64,000 bases of DNA from Rhodococcus sp. (in: high G+C Gram-positive bacteria) (GCF_023264675.1 NZ_JAHFVG010000022.1:24528-88527), one strand, 5' to 3'. Positions 7,674 to 17,152 are shown, counted from the stretch's first letter. Notes: generated by a model not told the origin, from the letters alone. A program made the numbers and translations.

Positions 7674-9320
7674 GTGACGATGCACATGCTGCGGCAGTTC
7701 GGCCGACGACTCGAACCCGCGGCACTGTTTCTTGCCACAGTTTTCTTCGCCCTGTCGATGACGCCGTCGCTGCTGCCGCGGCCCTGGTACCTGCAGGGCG
7801 TTGCGACAGGCATCAGCGTCGCCACCGGATACGGTCTGGGCTGCCTTGTCATCTGGATTGCGCATCTCTGTGGCATTCGTCCGCGCTGGCTACCGGACAC
7901 ACGACGTTTCGGCTGGTGGACGCTCGCCGTCACCGCCGTCGTCGTGATCCCCCTGTTCCTGATTCTCGGGTCGTGGTGGCAGGAAACCGTCCGACAGCTG
8001 GTCGAGGTCGACGTCGAGGGACCCGGGCGAATCCTGTATCTCGCCGTCCTTGTCGTCGCACTCCTCGTTGCCGTCCTCCTGCTCGGCGCAGCGCGCGGAT
8101 TGCGCTGGTGCGCTCGCCGTCTCGCAGTGCTGTGTACTCGGTTCGTTCCGATTCCGGTGGCCAAGGGAATCGGAATCGCCGTCGTCGCGCTCCTCACTCT
8201 CTTCGTGATCAACGGCGCGGTCAACCGAGTGCTCATCGCCGCCGTCGCAAGTTCGTCCGAAATCGCCGACAAGGGAAGCCATCCCGGCGTCGAACAACCC
8301 ACCACGCCCGAGAATTCGGGCTCGCCCGAATCGAACGAGGCCTGGGACTCACTCGGCATGGAAGGTCGCCGCTTCGTCTCCTCCGGCCCGACCGCGCAGG
8401 ACATCGAGGCCTTCACCGGCGAGCCCGCACTGACACCCGTTCGCGCGTACGTCGGTGCCGCCGGTGCGGATTCGATCGACGAGGCCGCGGACCGAGTCGT
8501 GGCCGAACTGCGACGAACCGGAGCATTCGATCGTGAGGTCCTCGCCGTCGCCACGACGACCGGCCGCGGGTGGGTCAACGAAGCAGTCGCCGGATCACTG
8601 GAATACATGTACGGCGGCGACACCGCCATAGCCTCGATGCAGTACTCGTTCCTGCCGAGCCCCATTGCGTTTCTCGCGGACCGTGATTCGCCGCGCGAGG
8701 CCGGACGAGCGCTGTTCGACCGGGTGTACGACGCAGTACAGGACCTACCGGCGGAGTCGCGGCCGAAGCTCGTGGTGTTCGGTGAAAGCCTCGGCGCCTA
8801 CGGCGGTCAGGACGCGTTCGGCGGCGGCCGCGACATGGTGGCGAGAACGGACGGCGCTCTCTGGGTCGGCAATCCGAATTTCACGAAACAGTGGTCCGAG
8901 ATCACCGCCGATCGCGACGCCGGATCGCGCGAGATACTTCCGGTGGTCGCGGGTGGCCGATACGTGCGCTTCGCGGGTCGACCCGACGAGCTCGAACTCG
9001 GCTCCGCCTGGGACGCCTCCCGCGTGGTGTACTGGCAGCACGCGTCCGATCCGATCACCTGGTGGTCACCGAATCTGGTTCTGCACCAGCCGGACTGGCT
9101 CCGCGAGGAACGCGGCGTCGACGTCGACCCCGGCGTCCGATGGTTTCCGTTCGTGACCTTCTGGCAGACCACGTTCGACATGGTGTTCTCCACCGATGTA
9201 CCCCAGGGGTACGGCCATAATTACGGAGAGGACGCCGTGGACATGTGGGCCGAGATTCTCCAGCCCGACGGTTGGGGCGCGGAGGACACCGAACGCTTGC
9301 GCAATATCATCGCGGGTTGA
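7674..9320 (+). CDS. Membrane-anchored alpha/beta-hydrolase (Abhydrolase_9 type)
   Basis: This protein has 548 residues. About five transmembrane segments fill residues 12-190 (for example ALFLATVFFALSMTPSLLP and GWWTLAVTAVVVIPLFLILG), followed by a linker and a soluble hydrolase domain. The nucleophile elbow is FGESLGAYGG with Ser372. This architecture is typical of an actinobacterial family with a dedicated N-terminal membrane domain; the substrate is unknown, with envelope lipids a reasonable guess. There is no clear ribosome site at GTG 7674, ATG 7680 or ATG 7686, so the exact start is open and the message may be leaderless. Confidence 0.85.
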   Translation: MTMHMLRQFGRRLEPAALFLATVFFALSMTPSLLPRPWYLQGVATGISVATGYGLGCLVIWIAHLCGIRPRWLPDTRRFGWWTLAVTAVVVIPLFLILGSWWQETVRQLVEVDVEGPGRILYLAVLVVALLVAVLLLGAARGLRWCARRLAVLCTRFVPIPVAKGIGIAVVALLTLFVINGAVNRVLIAAVASSSEIADKGSHPGVEQPTTPENSGSPESNEAWDSLGMEGRRFVSSGPTAQDIEAFTGEPALTPVRAYVGAAGADSIDEAADRVVAELRRTGAFDREVLAVATTTGRGWVNEAVAGSLEYMYGGDTAIASMQYSFLPSPIAFLADRDSPREAGRALFDRVYDAVQDLPAESRPKLVVFGESLGAYGGQDAFGGGRDMVARTDGALWVGNPNFTKQWSEITADRDAGSREILPVVAGGRYVRFAGRPDELELGSAWDASRVVYWQHASDPITWWSPNLVLHQPDWLREERGVDVDPGVRWFPFVTFWQTTFDMVFSTDVPQGYGHNYGEDAVDMWAEILQPDGWGAEDTERLRNIIAG

Positions 9321-9365
9321 GGTCGTCGCGGGTTGAGCACGCCGGTTTCGGGTATGCCGTCCCGC

Positions 9366-9527
9366 ATGAGCGGACAACACGAGAAGCCACAGACCGAACA
9401 GACCGGAACGGGCGCCGAGGGCGCCAAGGAAGATGTTCAATCCGACCCCGCTGCCGGCGAGCAGTCCGGTGACTGGTCGGGTGAGGGTGGCGCAAGCCCC
9501 GACGGCCCGGCCACCGACCAGAAGTAG
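9366..9527 (+). CDS. Small acidic hypothetical protein
   Basis: This 53-residue frame starts MSGQHEKPQTEQ and is rich in Gly, Glu, Asp, Gln and Ser, with almost no hydrophobic residues, so it would be disordered. No motif is recognised and no good ribosome site precedes ATG 9366. An alternative in-frame start is at 9333. Codon choice looks coding, but the small size keeps confidence modest. Confidence 0.45.
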   Translation: MSGQHEKPQTEQTGTGAEGAKEDVQSDPAAGEQSGDWSGEGGASPDGPATDQK

Positions 9528-9532
9528 CTACT

Positions 9533-9567
9533 CAGCTCAGAAGTAACAGCTCACAAGGGACAGCTCA
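9533..9567. repeat. Three CAGCTCA units at 14-base period
   Basis: CAGCTCA occurs at 9533, 9547 and 9561, exactly 14 bases apart, with partly similar spacers (GAAGTAA, CAAGGGA). The array sits between two convergent small genes and reaches the stop codon of the minus-strand one. It looks like a slippage-derived repeat; no function is evident. Confidence 0.55.
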
Positions 9568-9843
9568 GCGGCCGGCCATGTCGCGTTCGACACCTCGGAT
9601 GAGTTGAAGGTCGCAGGCGGCGACGACCTTCTGGACCGTGCACCGGCCCTGAAGCCAGTCGCCGCCGAGCGTGAACTCGACGCGCAGATCTCCGAGCCAG
9701 TCGATGTCGACCACGACACCGACGGTTCCCGCGGGAACGCCTGCTCGCCAGGCACGCTTGCCCAAGTGACGGACTGCCGTCACCGCGTCTCCACGCCTGT
9801 ATGCCCGCGCCTCGTCGACGCCCCGTCGTACCGCTGAATTCAT
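9565..9843 (-). CDS. Hypothetical protein, 92 residues
   Basis: This is a small soluble protein. Its middle, PAGTVGVVVDIDWLGDLRVEF, alternates beta strand and turn as in small SH3-like barrels. The N-terminal third is basic and helical (ARAYRRGDAVTAVRHLGKRA). I do not recognise a family. The 108 bases between it and the next minus-strand gene hold no further gene that I can support. Confidence 0.6.
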   Translation of the reverse strand: MNSAVRRGVDEARAYRRGDAVTAVRHLGKRAWRAGVPAGTVGVVVDIDWLGDLRVEFTLGGDWLQGRCTVQKVVAACDLQLIRGVERDMAGR

Positions 9844-9951
9844 ACTTCCCCCACCCCGATCGCCTCTGCCGACAAGTCAACACTGACCTCGGGTTGCCTT
9901 CAAGTCGTGTGCAGTCCGCTGAGCTGGTGATTCACCATCGATCGGTTCGGT

Positions 9952-10881
9952 TCAGCCCGCGAAACCGGGCCGTTGCCCGAAGAACTCGTCGAGTGAGAAC
10001 TTGATGCCTTCGGCGTCGAGTCCGTGCGCGTGTTCGTGGTCGCCAGGCGAGCCGTATCGCCTCAATTCGCCCCGGCCGACGCCGAGTCCGATCACCCGGT
10101 GTCGGATGCCGGACAACGCGGCGGCAATGTGCGGGACGGACGTTCCGGCGAGGTACGGCTCGACGACCGCCACATCGGGCGCCGTCAGGGTGGATCGCAG
10201 TGTCCGCGCGTCGAAAGGCCGGATCTGCTCGGCGTAGAGAACTGTCAGATCACGCCCTTCGGTGGCCGCGAGGACCGCGTCGGCCATCGGGCCGACAGCA
10301 ATCACCGTGCCCGACGAGCCGGTCCGCAACACCGTGAATCCCGGGCCCTCGGCGTAGCGCCGACGATTCGAAATCCCGTCGAGTCGGATGTACACCCGTT
10401 CCTCGCTCTCGAATCCAGCGCGGAGTGCGTCCTCGGCTTCGTCGGCGCTTCCCGGCACGTGCACGATCCAGCCGTCGAGAGTGTCGAGCAGCGCGACGTC
10501 GCGAGGCCCGAAATGCGTCTCACCGCCTGCGGCCATGGAGTAGGAACCGCCCGAACCGACGAAGATCCCGCCGACCCCCTGGTGCCCGAAGTCCAGCTTC
10601 ACCTGCTCGAACGGCCGCTCGAGCAGGAACGGTGCGAAGGTGTGCACGATCGGTCGCATTCCGGCGAGCGCCAGGCCTGCCGCGAACGATACGAGAAGTT
10701 GCTCGCGAATACCGACGTTGATCACTCGATCTTTCAGAGCCGTGTCCATGTCCGGATCCAGATAACCTGCGCCGATCTCGGCGAGCACGAGTGCGGCGTC
10801 GCTGTTGTCGCGTAGAAGTTCCGGGATCAACCCGTAGAAGCGTTCGCGTTGGTCCGTGGTCTTTTCCGATATCGATGTCAT
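9952..10881 (-). CDS. Transketolase, C-terminal subunit
   Basis: This 309-residue protein covers the pyrimidine-binding and C-terminal domains of a transketolase. NVGIREQLLVSFAAGLALAGMRPIVHTFAPFLLER is the pyrimidine domain, with the Glu of GIREQ expected to activate thiamine diphosphate. The C-terminal domain around VLYAEQIRPFDARTL follows. Its partner gene lies immediately upstream on the same strand, with a 2-base gap, so the pair should assemble into a heteromeric enzyme moving two-carbon ketol units. Split transketolases often serve specialised sugar or secondary pathways; none can be assigned here. Confidence 0.88.
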   Translation of the reverse strand: MTSISEKTTDQRERFYGLIPELLRDNSDAALVLAEIGAGYLDPDMDTALKDRVINVGIREQLLVSFAAGLALAGMRPIVHTFAPFLLERPFEQVKLDFGHQGVGGIFVGSGGSYSMAAGGETHFGPRDVALLDTLDGWIVHVPGSADEAEDALRAGFESEERVYIRLDGISNRRRYAEGPGFTVLRTGSSGTVIAVGPMADAVLAATEGRDLTVLYAEQIRPFDARTLRSTLTAPDVAVVEPYLAGTSVPHIAAALSGIRHRVIGLGVGRGELRRYGSPGDHEHAHGLDAEGIKFSLDEFFGQRPGFAG

Positions 10882-10883
10882 GG

Positions 10884-11555
10884 CTAGCCGTCCTTTCGCT
10901 CGACGTGTGCAACGACGACGTGCGGGGTGTTCGGCAGCCCGGCGGCGAACGCTCGTCGTAGCGCCTCGTGGTCTCGGCCGTCGACGTCGGACGAGGTCCA
11001 GCCCTCGACCTCGAATCGCGCCGAGATGCCTCCTGGCCAGCCGAGTCCCGCCGACTCGTTGTCGATCACCACGGCTGTCAGATTCCCCAGTCCCCGGCGT
11101 CCGGCGAATGCGATGGCCTCGCCGTTGCTGCCTTCGTCCAGTTCGGCGTCACCGAGGAGAACTACCACGCGTGCGTGGCCGGGCCGTAGCGACAACGCCG
11201 TTGCGGTACCCACGGCGATCGGAAGTCCATGTCCGAGAGAACCTGCCGAGATCTCGACTCCCGGCACCAGCATTCGATCCGGGTGATAGCCGAGGGGAGA
11301 GTCGAATTCACCGAAGGTGTCGAGTAGGTCCTCGGGGATGAACCCGTGCGCTGCGAGCACGGCGTAGTACGCCATCGGACCATGGCCCTTGGAGACGAGA
11401 AATCGGTCGCGGTCCGGGTCTTCCATGTCGATGCGGAGAACGTGGTGGTAGAGAACCCAGATGACATCGAGGGTGGAAGTTGCACTTGCGCCGTGCTTCT
11501 CGTCGCCGGTCATGCGAGTCATGAGATCGGTCAGGTCGTCGTAGGTCGCTGTCAT
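10884..11555 (-). CDS. Transketolase, N-terminal (TPP-binding) subunit
   Basis: This 223-residue partner of the following gene carries the diphosphate/Mg-binding motif GDAELDEGSNGEA, ending near VVIDN, plus SKGHGPMAYY with the HGP loop. ATG 11555 has GTGGAG 7 bases upstream. Stand-alone N-subunits are usually around 260-280 residues; this one is short at both ends but keeps the cofactor motif. The motif Trp-Glu-Ala of many transketolases reads Gly-Glu-Ala here. With the next gene it forms a split transketolase operon. Confidence 0.87.
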   Translation of the reverse strand: MTATYDDLTDLMTRMTGDEKHGASATSTLDVIWVLYHHVLRIDMEDPDRDRFLVSKGHGPMAYYAVLAAHGFIPEDLLDTFGEFDSPLGYHPDRMLVPGVEISAGSLGHGLPIAVGTATALSLRPGHARVVVLLGDAELDEGSNGEAIAFAGRRGLGNLTAVVIDNESAGLGWPGGISARFEVEGWTSSDVDGRDHEALRRAFAAGLPNTPHVVVAHVERKDG

Positions 11556-11633
11556 TACTCCACGATGCAACCTCAACCATTGTTCAGGTCAAGAGCCGCG
11601 TTACAGGTCGATCCAGAAGCGGTCTGCGGGAGC

Positions 11634-11915
11634 TCAGATGCTGAAGCCCCAGTTGTACGGGTTGACCACGACCCGATACCAGACATCGCCGTCCCGGGTG
11701 CATGGAACCAGAACGATCGACTGCGAAGACTGCTCCAGCGCTTGGGCTTTGGAGCAGAAGTACTGGGCGCCTTCGCCGGTCGTCTCCGCGCGATAGACCG
11801 GACCGACATGCCACGGCGCAGCGTCCGCCGAGGCCGAGCCGATACTCACGCCGAGGGCCACCGGGGCGGCGACGATCGTGGCCAATACAGCAATGCGTTG
11901 CGCTGTTCTCTTCAT
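11634..11915 (-). CDS. Small secreted protein with two cysteines
   Basis: This 93-residue precursor begins with a Sec signal peptide, KR followed by a hydrophobic core AVLATIVAAPVALGV, and a likely cleavage after ASA (about residue 30). The mature part of roughly 63 residues has Cys54 and Cys72, probably a disulfide, and ends NPYNWGFSI. ATG 11915 has GAGG 7 bases upstream; ATG 11924 is an alternative. No family is recognised. A 15-bp tandem repeat lies just upstream. Confidence 0.7.
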   Translation of the reverse strand: MKRTAQRIAVLATIVAAPVALGVSIGSASADAAPWHVGPVYRAETTGEGAQYFCSKAQALEQSSQSIVLVPCTRDGDVWYRVVVNPYNWGFSI

Positions 11916-11933
11916 CGTCCGCATCCTCGGGTT

Positions 11934-11963
11934 CGCAGTAGGGGTGACCGCAGTGGGGGTGAC
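11934..11963. repeat. 15-bp tandem repeat before the secreted-protein gene
   Basis: CGCAGTAGGGGTGAC (11934-11948) is followed directly by CGCAGTGGGGGTGAC (11949-11963), one mismatch in 15. It lies 19 bases upstream of the minus-strand start at 11915. Next to it is an imperfect inverted repeat, GGTAAC-TTCG and CGAA-GT-GTTACC, within 11970-12000. Together they look like a regulatory region. Confidence 0.55.
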
Positions 11964-12013
11964 ACAGGTAACTTCGGCGGCGGTACTCGAAGTGTTACCC
12001 CCGCACGCCCTGA

Positions 12014-13555
<1,542 letters not shown>

Positions 13556-13574
13556 CGCACTCCCCGCGCTGATT

Positions 13575-13589
13575 TTGCTGTTTCAGCAA
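13575..13589. promoter_or_regulatory. Inverted repeat upstream of the dithiol oxidoreductase gene
   Basis: TTGCTG TTT CAGCAA is a perfect 6-bp inverted repeat, followed at once by ATTGCC A ATTGCC. It sits in the 75-base AT-richer gap before the flavoprotein at 13631. It may be an operator or part of a weak terminator for the monooxygenase gene. Confidence 0.35.
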
Positions 13590-13630
13590 TCAATATTGCC
13601 AATTGCCGAGTCGGCACGCACAGTAGAGCA

Positions 13631-14584
13631 ATGACATCGAACTCTCGGTACGACGTGATCATCATCGGCGGCGGCGCCGCAGGCCTTTCGGGAGCAGTCA
13701 CGCTCGCTCGCGCACGCCGGTCGGTCCTCGTCGTCGACGCCGGACATCCACGCAATGCGCCTGCCGCGCATGCTCACAACTACCTGGGACTCGAAGGGAT
13801 CCCGCCGCTGGAGCTGGTGGCGAAGGGTCGCGCCGAAGCACAGTCCTACGGAGCCGAGATTCGCGAGGGCACCGTCGCATCGACGTCGGGACGCAGTGGA
13901 GACTTCACCGTCGTCCTGGACGACGGAACCACACTGACCGCTCGGCGGCTACTCGTGACCACCGGCCTCACCGACGAACTGCCGGACATCCCCGGACTCG
14001 CCGATCGCTGGGGCCGCGAGGTTCTGCACTGCCCGTTCTGCCACGGCTGGGAGGTACGCGCGGACACCGTCGGAATCATCGGCAGTGCGATCGGCGTTCA
14101 CCAGGCTCTGATGTGGCGCCAGTGGTCCGACAACATCGTGCTGTTCACCCAGGGACACGAGCCGACGAACGACGAGTACGAGAAGTTGGCGGCGCGCGAC
14201 ATCGGGGTCGTGACCGACGCCATCGACTCGATCGTCGTCGACGGCGGCGTGCTCACCGGTGTACGTCTGGCGTCGGGCACCACCGTTGCCGTCCACGCCG
14301 TGGTGGCGCGACCGAACTTCGCTGCCAACGCCGACATGCTGAAAGGGCTCGACCTCGCGGTGTCCGACGTACTGATGGGCGACATCAAGATGGGTACGGC
14401 ACTGACGATCGATACCTTCGGTGCCACGTCCACCGCCGGCGTCTACGCAGCAGGCAACGTCGCTTCGGTCACCGAGAACGTGATCGGCTCGGCCGCCGCC
14501 GGGGGGCGTACGGCCGGGGCGATCAACGCGAGCCTCATCGACGAGGACGTTCAACTCGCCGTCGACGCGCGAGCGCGAGCATGA
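13631..14584 (+). CDS. Thioredoxin-reductase-like FAD dithiol oxidoreductase
   Basis: This 317-residue flavoprotein has an FAD Rossmann motif GGGAAG at 14-19, an active-site pair Cys134-Pro-Phe-Cys137 in HCPFCHGWE, and a second FAD segment in GVYAAGNVASV. True thioredoxin reductases have CATC and a GxGxxA plus HRR NADPH site. Here that region reads GIIGSAIGVHQA and the HRR motif is absent. That pattern resembles dithiol oxidases such as GliT/HlmI more than a reductase (inference). It follows an FAD monooxygenase gene, so it may act in the same small-molecule pathway. Confidence 0.8.
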   Translation: MTSNSRYDVIIIGGGAAGLSGAVTLARARRSVLVVDAGHPRNAPAAHAHNYLGLEGIPPLELVAKGRAEAQSYGAEIREGTVASTSGRSGDFTVVLDDGTTLTARRLLVTTGLTDELPDIPGLADRWGREVLHCPFCHGWEVRADTVGIIGSAIGVHQALMWRQWSDNIVLFTQGHEPTNDEYEKLAARDIGVVTDAIDSIVVDGGVLTGVRLASGTTVAVHAVVARPNFAANADMLKGLDLAVSDVLMGDIKMGTALTIDTFGATSTAGVYAAGNVASVTENVIGSAAAGGRTAGAINASLIDEDVQLAVDARARA

Positions 14585-14629
14585 GGAACGACGCGCGAGC
14601 GCGAGCATGAGCAACGACGCGCGAGCGCG
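14564..14629. repeat. 26-bp tandem repeat, about 2.5 copies, across a stop codon
   Basis: Units begin at 14564, 14590 and 14616 (the last partial). Each starts GACGCGCGAGCGCGAGCATG and differs at one base between copies one and two. The first copy encodes the last residues (DARARA) and contains the TGA of the flavoprotein. The last copy ends 4 bases before the convergent marR stop. The GC-rich array may help end transcription from both sides. Confidence 0.7.
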
Positions 14630-14632
14630 GGG

Positions 14633-15103
14633 CTAAGCCTGTACGCGCAGCTCGTCCATCAGCAGTGCCAGTGCAGGCGCTGCCGAGACGAGCTGCGCTG
14701 CAGCATCTTCGGGTAGTCGTTCGAGCGCTTGGTTGATGCGTGAGGACCACGCTGCTTCGATGCGGGTGCGATTGCGGACCATCTGCTCGGTCACCGTCAA
14801 CTCGGCCACACGCCGGTCCGCGGCCGACGGGGTGCGCTTCAACAAGCCGCGATCCACCAGGCTGCGTACCGCTGTGCTGACGTTGGACGGCTGCATCGCG
14901 AGCAGTTCGGCCATGACCCGCACACTGATTCCCGGGTTCCGATCGACCTCCTTCAGGATGGTCAACTCCGGCGCCGGGATGCGCTCGATTCCGAGGTCCT
15001 CCACGGGGTCGAGGCGCTGAATCGTCCAACTGAGATCGTGCAACACCGACGCGAGTGGCGCCGATGCCTGGGATGAGTGGTGGATCACGTCACCACAATA
15101 CAT
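14633..15103 (-). CDS. MarR-family transcriptional regulator
   Basis: This is a winged-helix regulator of 156 residues. The recognition region is MAELLAMQPSNVSTAVRSLVDRGLL and the wing RTPSAADRRVAELT. It is divergent from an MFS efflux gene and a perfect palindrome lies between them, so it most likely represses the exporter and itself, released by a ligand. ATG 15103 falls inside the palindrome; an in-frame GTG at 15088 preceded by GGTG is an alternative start that loses five residues. Confidence 0.87.
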   Translation of the reverse strand: MYCGDVIHHSSQASAPLASVLHDLSWTIQRLDPVEDLGIERIPAPELTILKEVDRNPGISVRVMAELLAMQPSNVSTAVRSLVDRGLLKRTPSAADRRVAELTVTEQMVRNRTRIEAAWSSRINQALERLPEDAAAQLVSAAPALALLMDELRVQA

Positions 15104-15117
15104 ATATTTTTATATGT
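15100..15117. promoter_or_regulatory. MarR operator palindrome between marR and MFS genes
   Basis: ACATATA TTTT TATATGT is a perfect 7-bp inverted repeat and the most AT-rich stretch nearby. It lies between divergent marR and MFS genes and overlaps the first possible marR start codon. A repressor bound here would block both promoters. Confidence 0.65.
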
Positions 15118-15131
15118 TAAGTTTCGTTACG

Positions 15132-16370
15132 ATGACTACCACCGACACCACAGCCGTACGTGCCTCGCCGAGCGCCGTGCTCATCGGCGTGCTTGCCCTG
15201 CTCACCGCCGTCCCGCCTCTTGCAACCGACATGTATCTGCCCGGGTTCCCCGCCATGGCGACCGAACTCGACACCTCGGCCAGCAGCATCCAACTGACAC
15301 TGACGACCTTCCTGATCGGTTTGGCTCTCGGCCAGTTGGTCATCGGTCCGCTGTCGGACAAGCTCGGCCGCCGAGTTCCGCTGATCGTCGGCGCCGTCGT
15401 CTGCCTGGCGGCAGGTGCCGCAGCGGCGCTTGCACCCTCGATCGAATTCCTCATCGGCGCTCGGTTCGTGCAGGGATTCGCCGGCGCAGCGGGGGTCGTG
15501 CTCTCGCGCGCGATCATCGCCGATCGCACGAAGGGCAGCCAATCCGCGAAGCTCTTCGGCCTCATGATGATCATCGGTGGCGTCGCCCCCGTCATCGCCC
15601 CCTTGATCGGCGGAGCGGTCGTGGACTCGATCGGTTGGCGCGGTGTCTTCTGGATCATCACGGCTCTGACGGCGGTCATGCTGGTGTGCGCCATCTCGTT
15701 CGTCCCCGAATCGCTTGCCCGCGAGGATCGACGCGACGGCGGTCTGTCCGACATGATCGAGGGCATCGGGACCGTGGTGCGCAATCCGCGCTACGTCGCC
15801 TACACCCTGACGTTCACGTTCGCCTTCAGCGTCATGTTCGCCTACATCTCGGCGTCACCGTTCGTTCTGCAGAACATGCTCGGCCTGTCCGCGGGGCAGT
15901 ATTCGGCGGCATTCGCGGTCAACGCCCTCGGTCTGATGATCGGCAGCGCAGTCACCGCGAAGCTCGCCGACCGAATTTCATTGCACCGCATGATGTCGGC
16001 TGGAATCGGCGCCATCGTGGTGACCACGACCCTGCTGCTGATTCTGGGTATCGTGGGTATCAGCCTGTGGCCGACGCTGATCCTGCTGTTCCTCACTTTG
16101 CTCAGCCTCGGATTCGTCTACGCGAACGCAACGAGCCTCGCCGTCGCCCAGGTTCCTCATCTCGCCGGCACCGGCTCCGCAGTACTCGGGGCACTCCAAT
16201 TCGGCCTTGCCGCAATCATTTCGCCCCTCGTGGGCCTCGGCGGCGAGGACACCGCGATACCGATGGTGACCGCCATGTTCGTCGGAGCTCTCGTTGCCGC
16301 CGCTGCCTGCATTCGAGCAAGCCGGGTCACCGCATCACAGCGCAAAGATATGGACCCGGCGTCCCTATGA
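15132..16370 (+). CDS. MFS multidrug exporter, Bcr/CflA type
   Basis: This 412-residue transporter has 12 predicted membrane segments and the Bcr/CflA start pattern PPLATDMYLPGFPAMATEL. Motif A GPLSDKLGRR lies between helices 2 and 3, with a motif C-like stretch GVAPVIAPLIGG. It exports drugs by proton antiport. ATG 15132 is preferred over the in-frame ATG 15114, which lies within the operator. It is controlled by the divergent MarR gene. The neighbouring monooxygenase and dithiol oxidase suggest a small xenobiotic-handling island (inference). Confidence 0.88.
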   Translation: MTTTDTTAVRASPSAVLIGVLALLTAVPPLATDMYLPGFPAMATELDTSASSIQLTLTTFLIGLALGQLVIGPLSDKLGRRVPLIVGAVVCLAAGAAAALAPSIEFLIGARFVQGFAGAAGVVLSRAIIADRTKGSQSAKLFGLMMIIGGVAPVIAPLIGGAVVDSIGWRGVFWIITALTAVMLVCAISFVPESLAREDRRDGGLSDMIEGIGTVVRNPRYVAYTLTFTFAFSVMFAYISASPFVLQNMLGLSAGQYSAAFAVNALGLMIGSAVTAKLADRISLHRMMSAGIGAIVVTTTLLLILGIVGISLWPTLILLFLTLLSLGFVYANATSLAVAQVPHLAGTGSAVLGALQFGLAAIISPLVGLGGEDTAIPMVTAMFVGALVAAAACIRASRVTASQRKDMDPASL

Positions 16371-16385
16371 CGTGAGCTGAGAGGT

Positions 16386-17105
16386 TCACGGCTGGAACTG
16401 GGCCAGAGCCTCCACGAGTTCCGCCTCGACCGCAGCCTTGTCCAGCCCGAGACCGGACAGAACTCCCTGCCCGTCCTCGAACTCGAGCAGTGCCAGAAGG
16501 ATGTGTTCGGTACCGATGTAGTTGTGGCCGAGGCGCAACGCCTGCCGAAAGGTCAGTTCGACGACCTTCTTCGACTCGGCGTCGTACGGCACGAGCGCCG
16601 GGAGTTCCGACGCCGCCGACGGCAGCAGTGCAGTGACCGCCTCGCGCACCGACTGCTCGGTTCGGCCGTGAGAGAGCACGAGCTTCGAACCGAGCGACTC
16701 GGTGTCGCCGAGCATGCCGAGAACGAGGTGGGCCGGGGTGATTTCGGCGTTTCGCGCGGCGTGGGCTTCGTTCTGCGAACCCACCATCACGTTCTTGGCG
16801 CGGGGGGTGAATCGCTTGAACCCCTCGCTCGGGTCCATCGGCGATTCGGATCCCTTGGCGACGAAGCGCTTCTGGGCAGCTTGCTTCGACACACCCATAC
16901 TTCGTCCGATGTCGGTCCACGATGCGCCGCTGCGCCGAGCCTGATCGACGAAATGCCCGATCAGATGATCGGCGAGATCGCCGAGCGAATCTGCCGCGAT
17001 GACGGCGTCGGACAGTTGCTCCAGTTCGTTGTCGTGCACTTTCTTGATGGCGTCGATCAGGTCGTCGAGGCGGACTGGGACGGACACTTTCGTAGGCTCG
17101 GTCAT
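16386..17105 (-). CDS. HTH plus Clp N-terminal domain protein
   Basis: This 239-residue protein has no ATPase domain. Residues 35-82 hold a helix-turn-helix-like stretch, SWTDIGRSMGVSKQAAQKRF. Residues 98-239 hold two Clp_N-type repeats, FTPRAKNVMVGSQNEAHAAR with ITPAHLVLGMLG, and VPYDAESKKVVELTF with IGTEHILLALLE. Clp_N domains bind substrates or adaptors in ClpA/ClpC; fused to an HTH they probably sense proteins or peptides and tune transcription (inference). The start codon lies 3 bases from a palindrome, the first of two, so autoregulation is likely. No ribosome site is seen, suggesting a leaderless message. Confidence 0.82.
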   Translation of the reverse strand: MTEPTKVSVPVRLDDLIDAIKKVHDNELEQLSDAVIAADSLGDLADHLIGHFVDQARRSGASWTDIGRSMGVSKQAAQKRFVAKGSESPMDPSEGFKRFTPRAKNVMVGSQNEAHAARNAEITPAHLVLGMLGDTESLGSKLVLSHGRTEQSVREAVTALLPSAASELPALVPYDAESKKVVELTFRQALRLGHNYIGTEHILLALLEFEDGQGVLSGLGLDKAAVEAELVEALAQFQP

Positions 17106-17107
17106 GC

Positions 17108-17152
17108 GTCAACCATAGGTTGACGTGTCTCGATCGTCAACTATTGGTTGAC
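17108..17152. promoter_or_regulatory. Twin 17-bp palindromes upstream of the Clp_N regulator
   Basis: GTCAACCATAGGTTGAC (17108-17124) is a perfect palindrome around a 3-base centre. GTCAACTATTGGTTGAC (17136-17152) is a second copy differing at 2 bases. Centres are 28 bases apart. The first begins 3 bases before the regulator's ATG, and the second contains the stop codon of the upstream DUF1801 gene. Two matched sites suggest cooperative binding by the adjacent HTH protein. Confidence 0.7.

Noticed and set aside
15117-16199. Several frames opposite or beside the Bcr/CflA exporter
   Set aside because: Low-complexity Arg/Thr/Ala translations without start signals.
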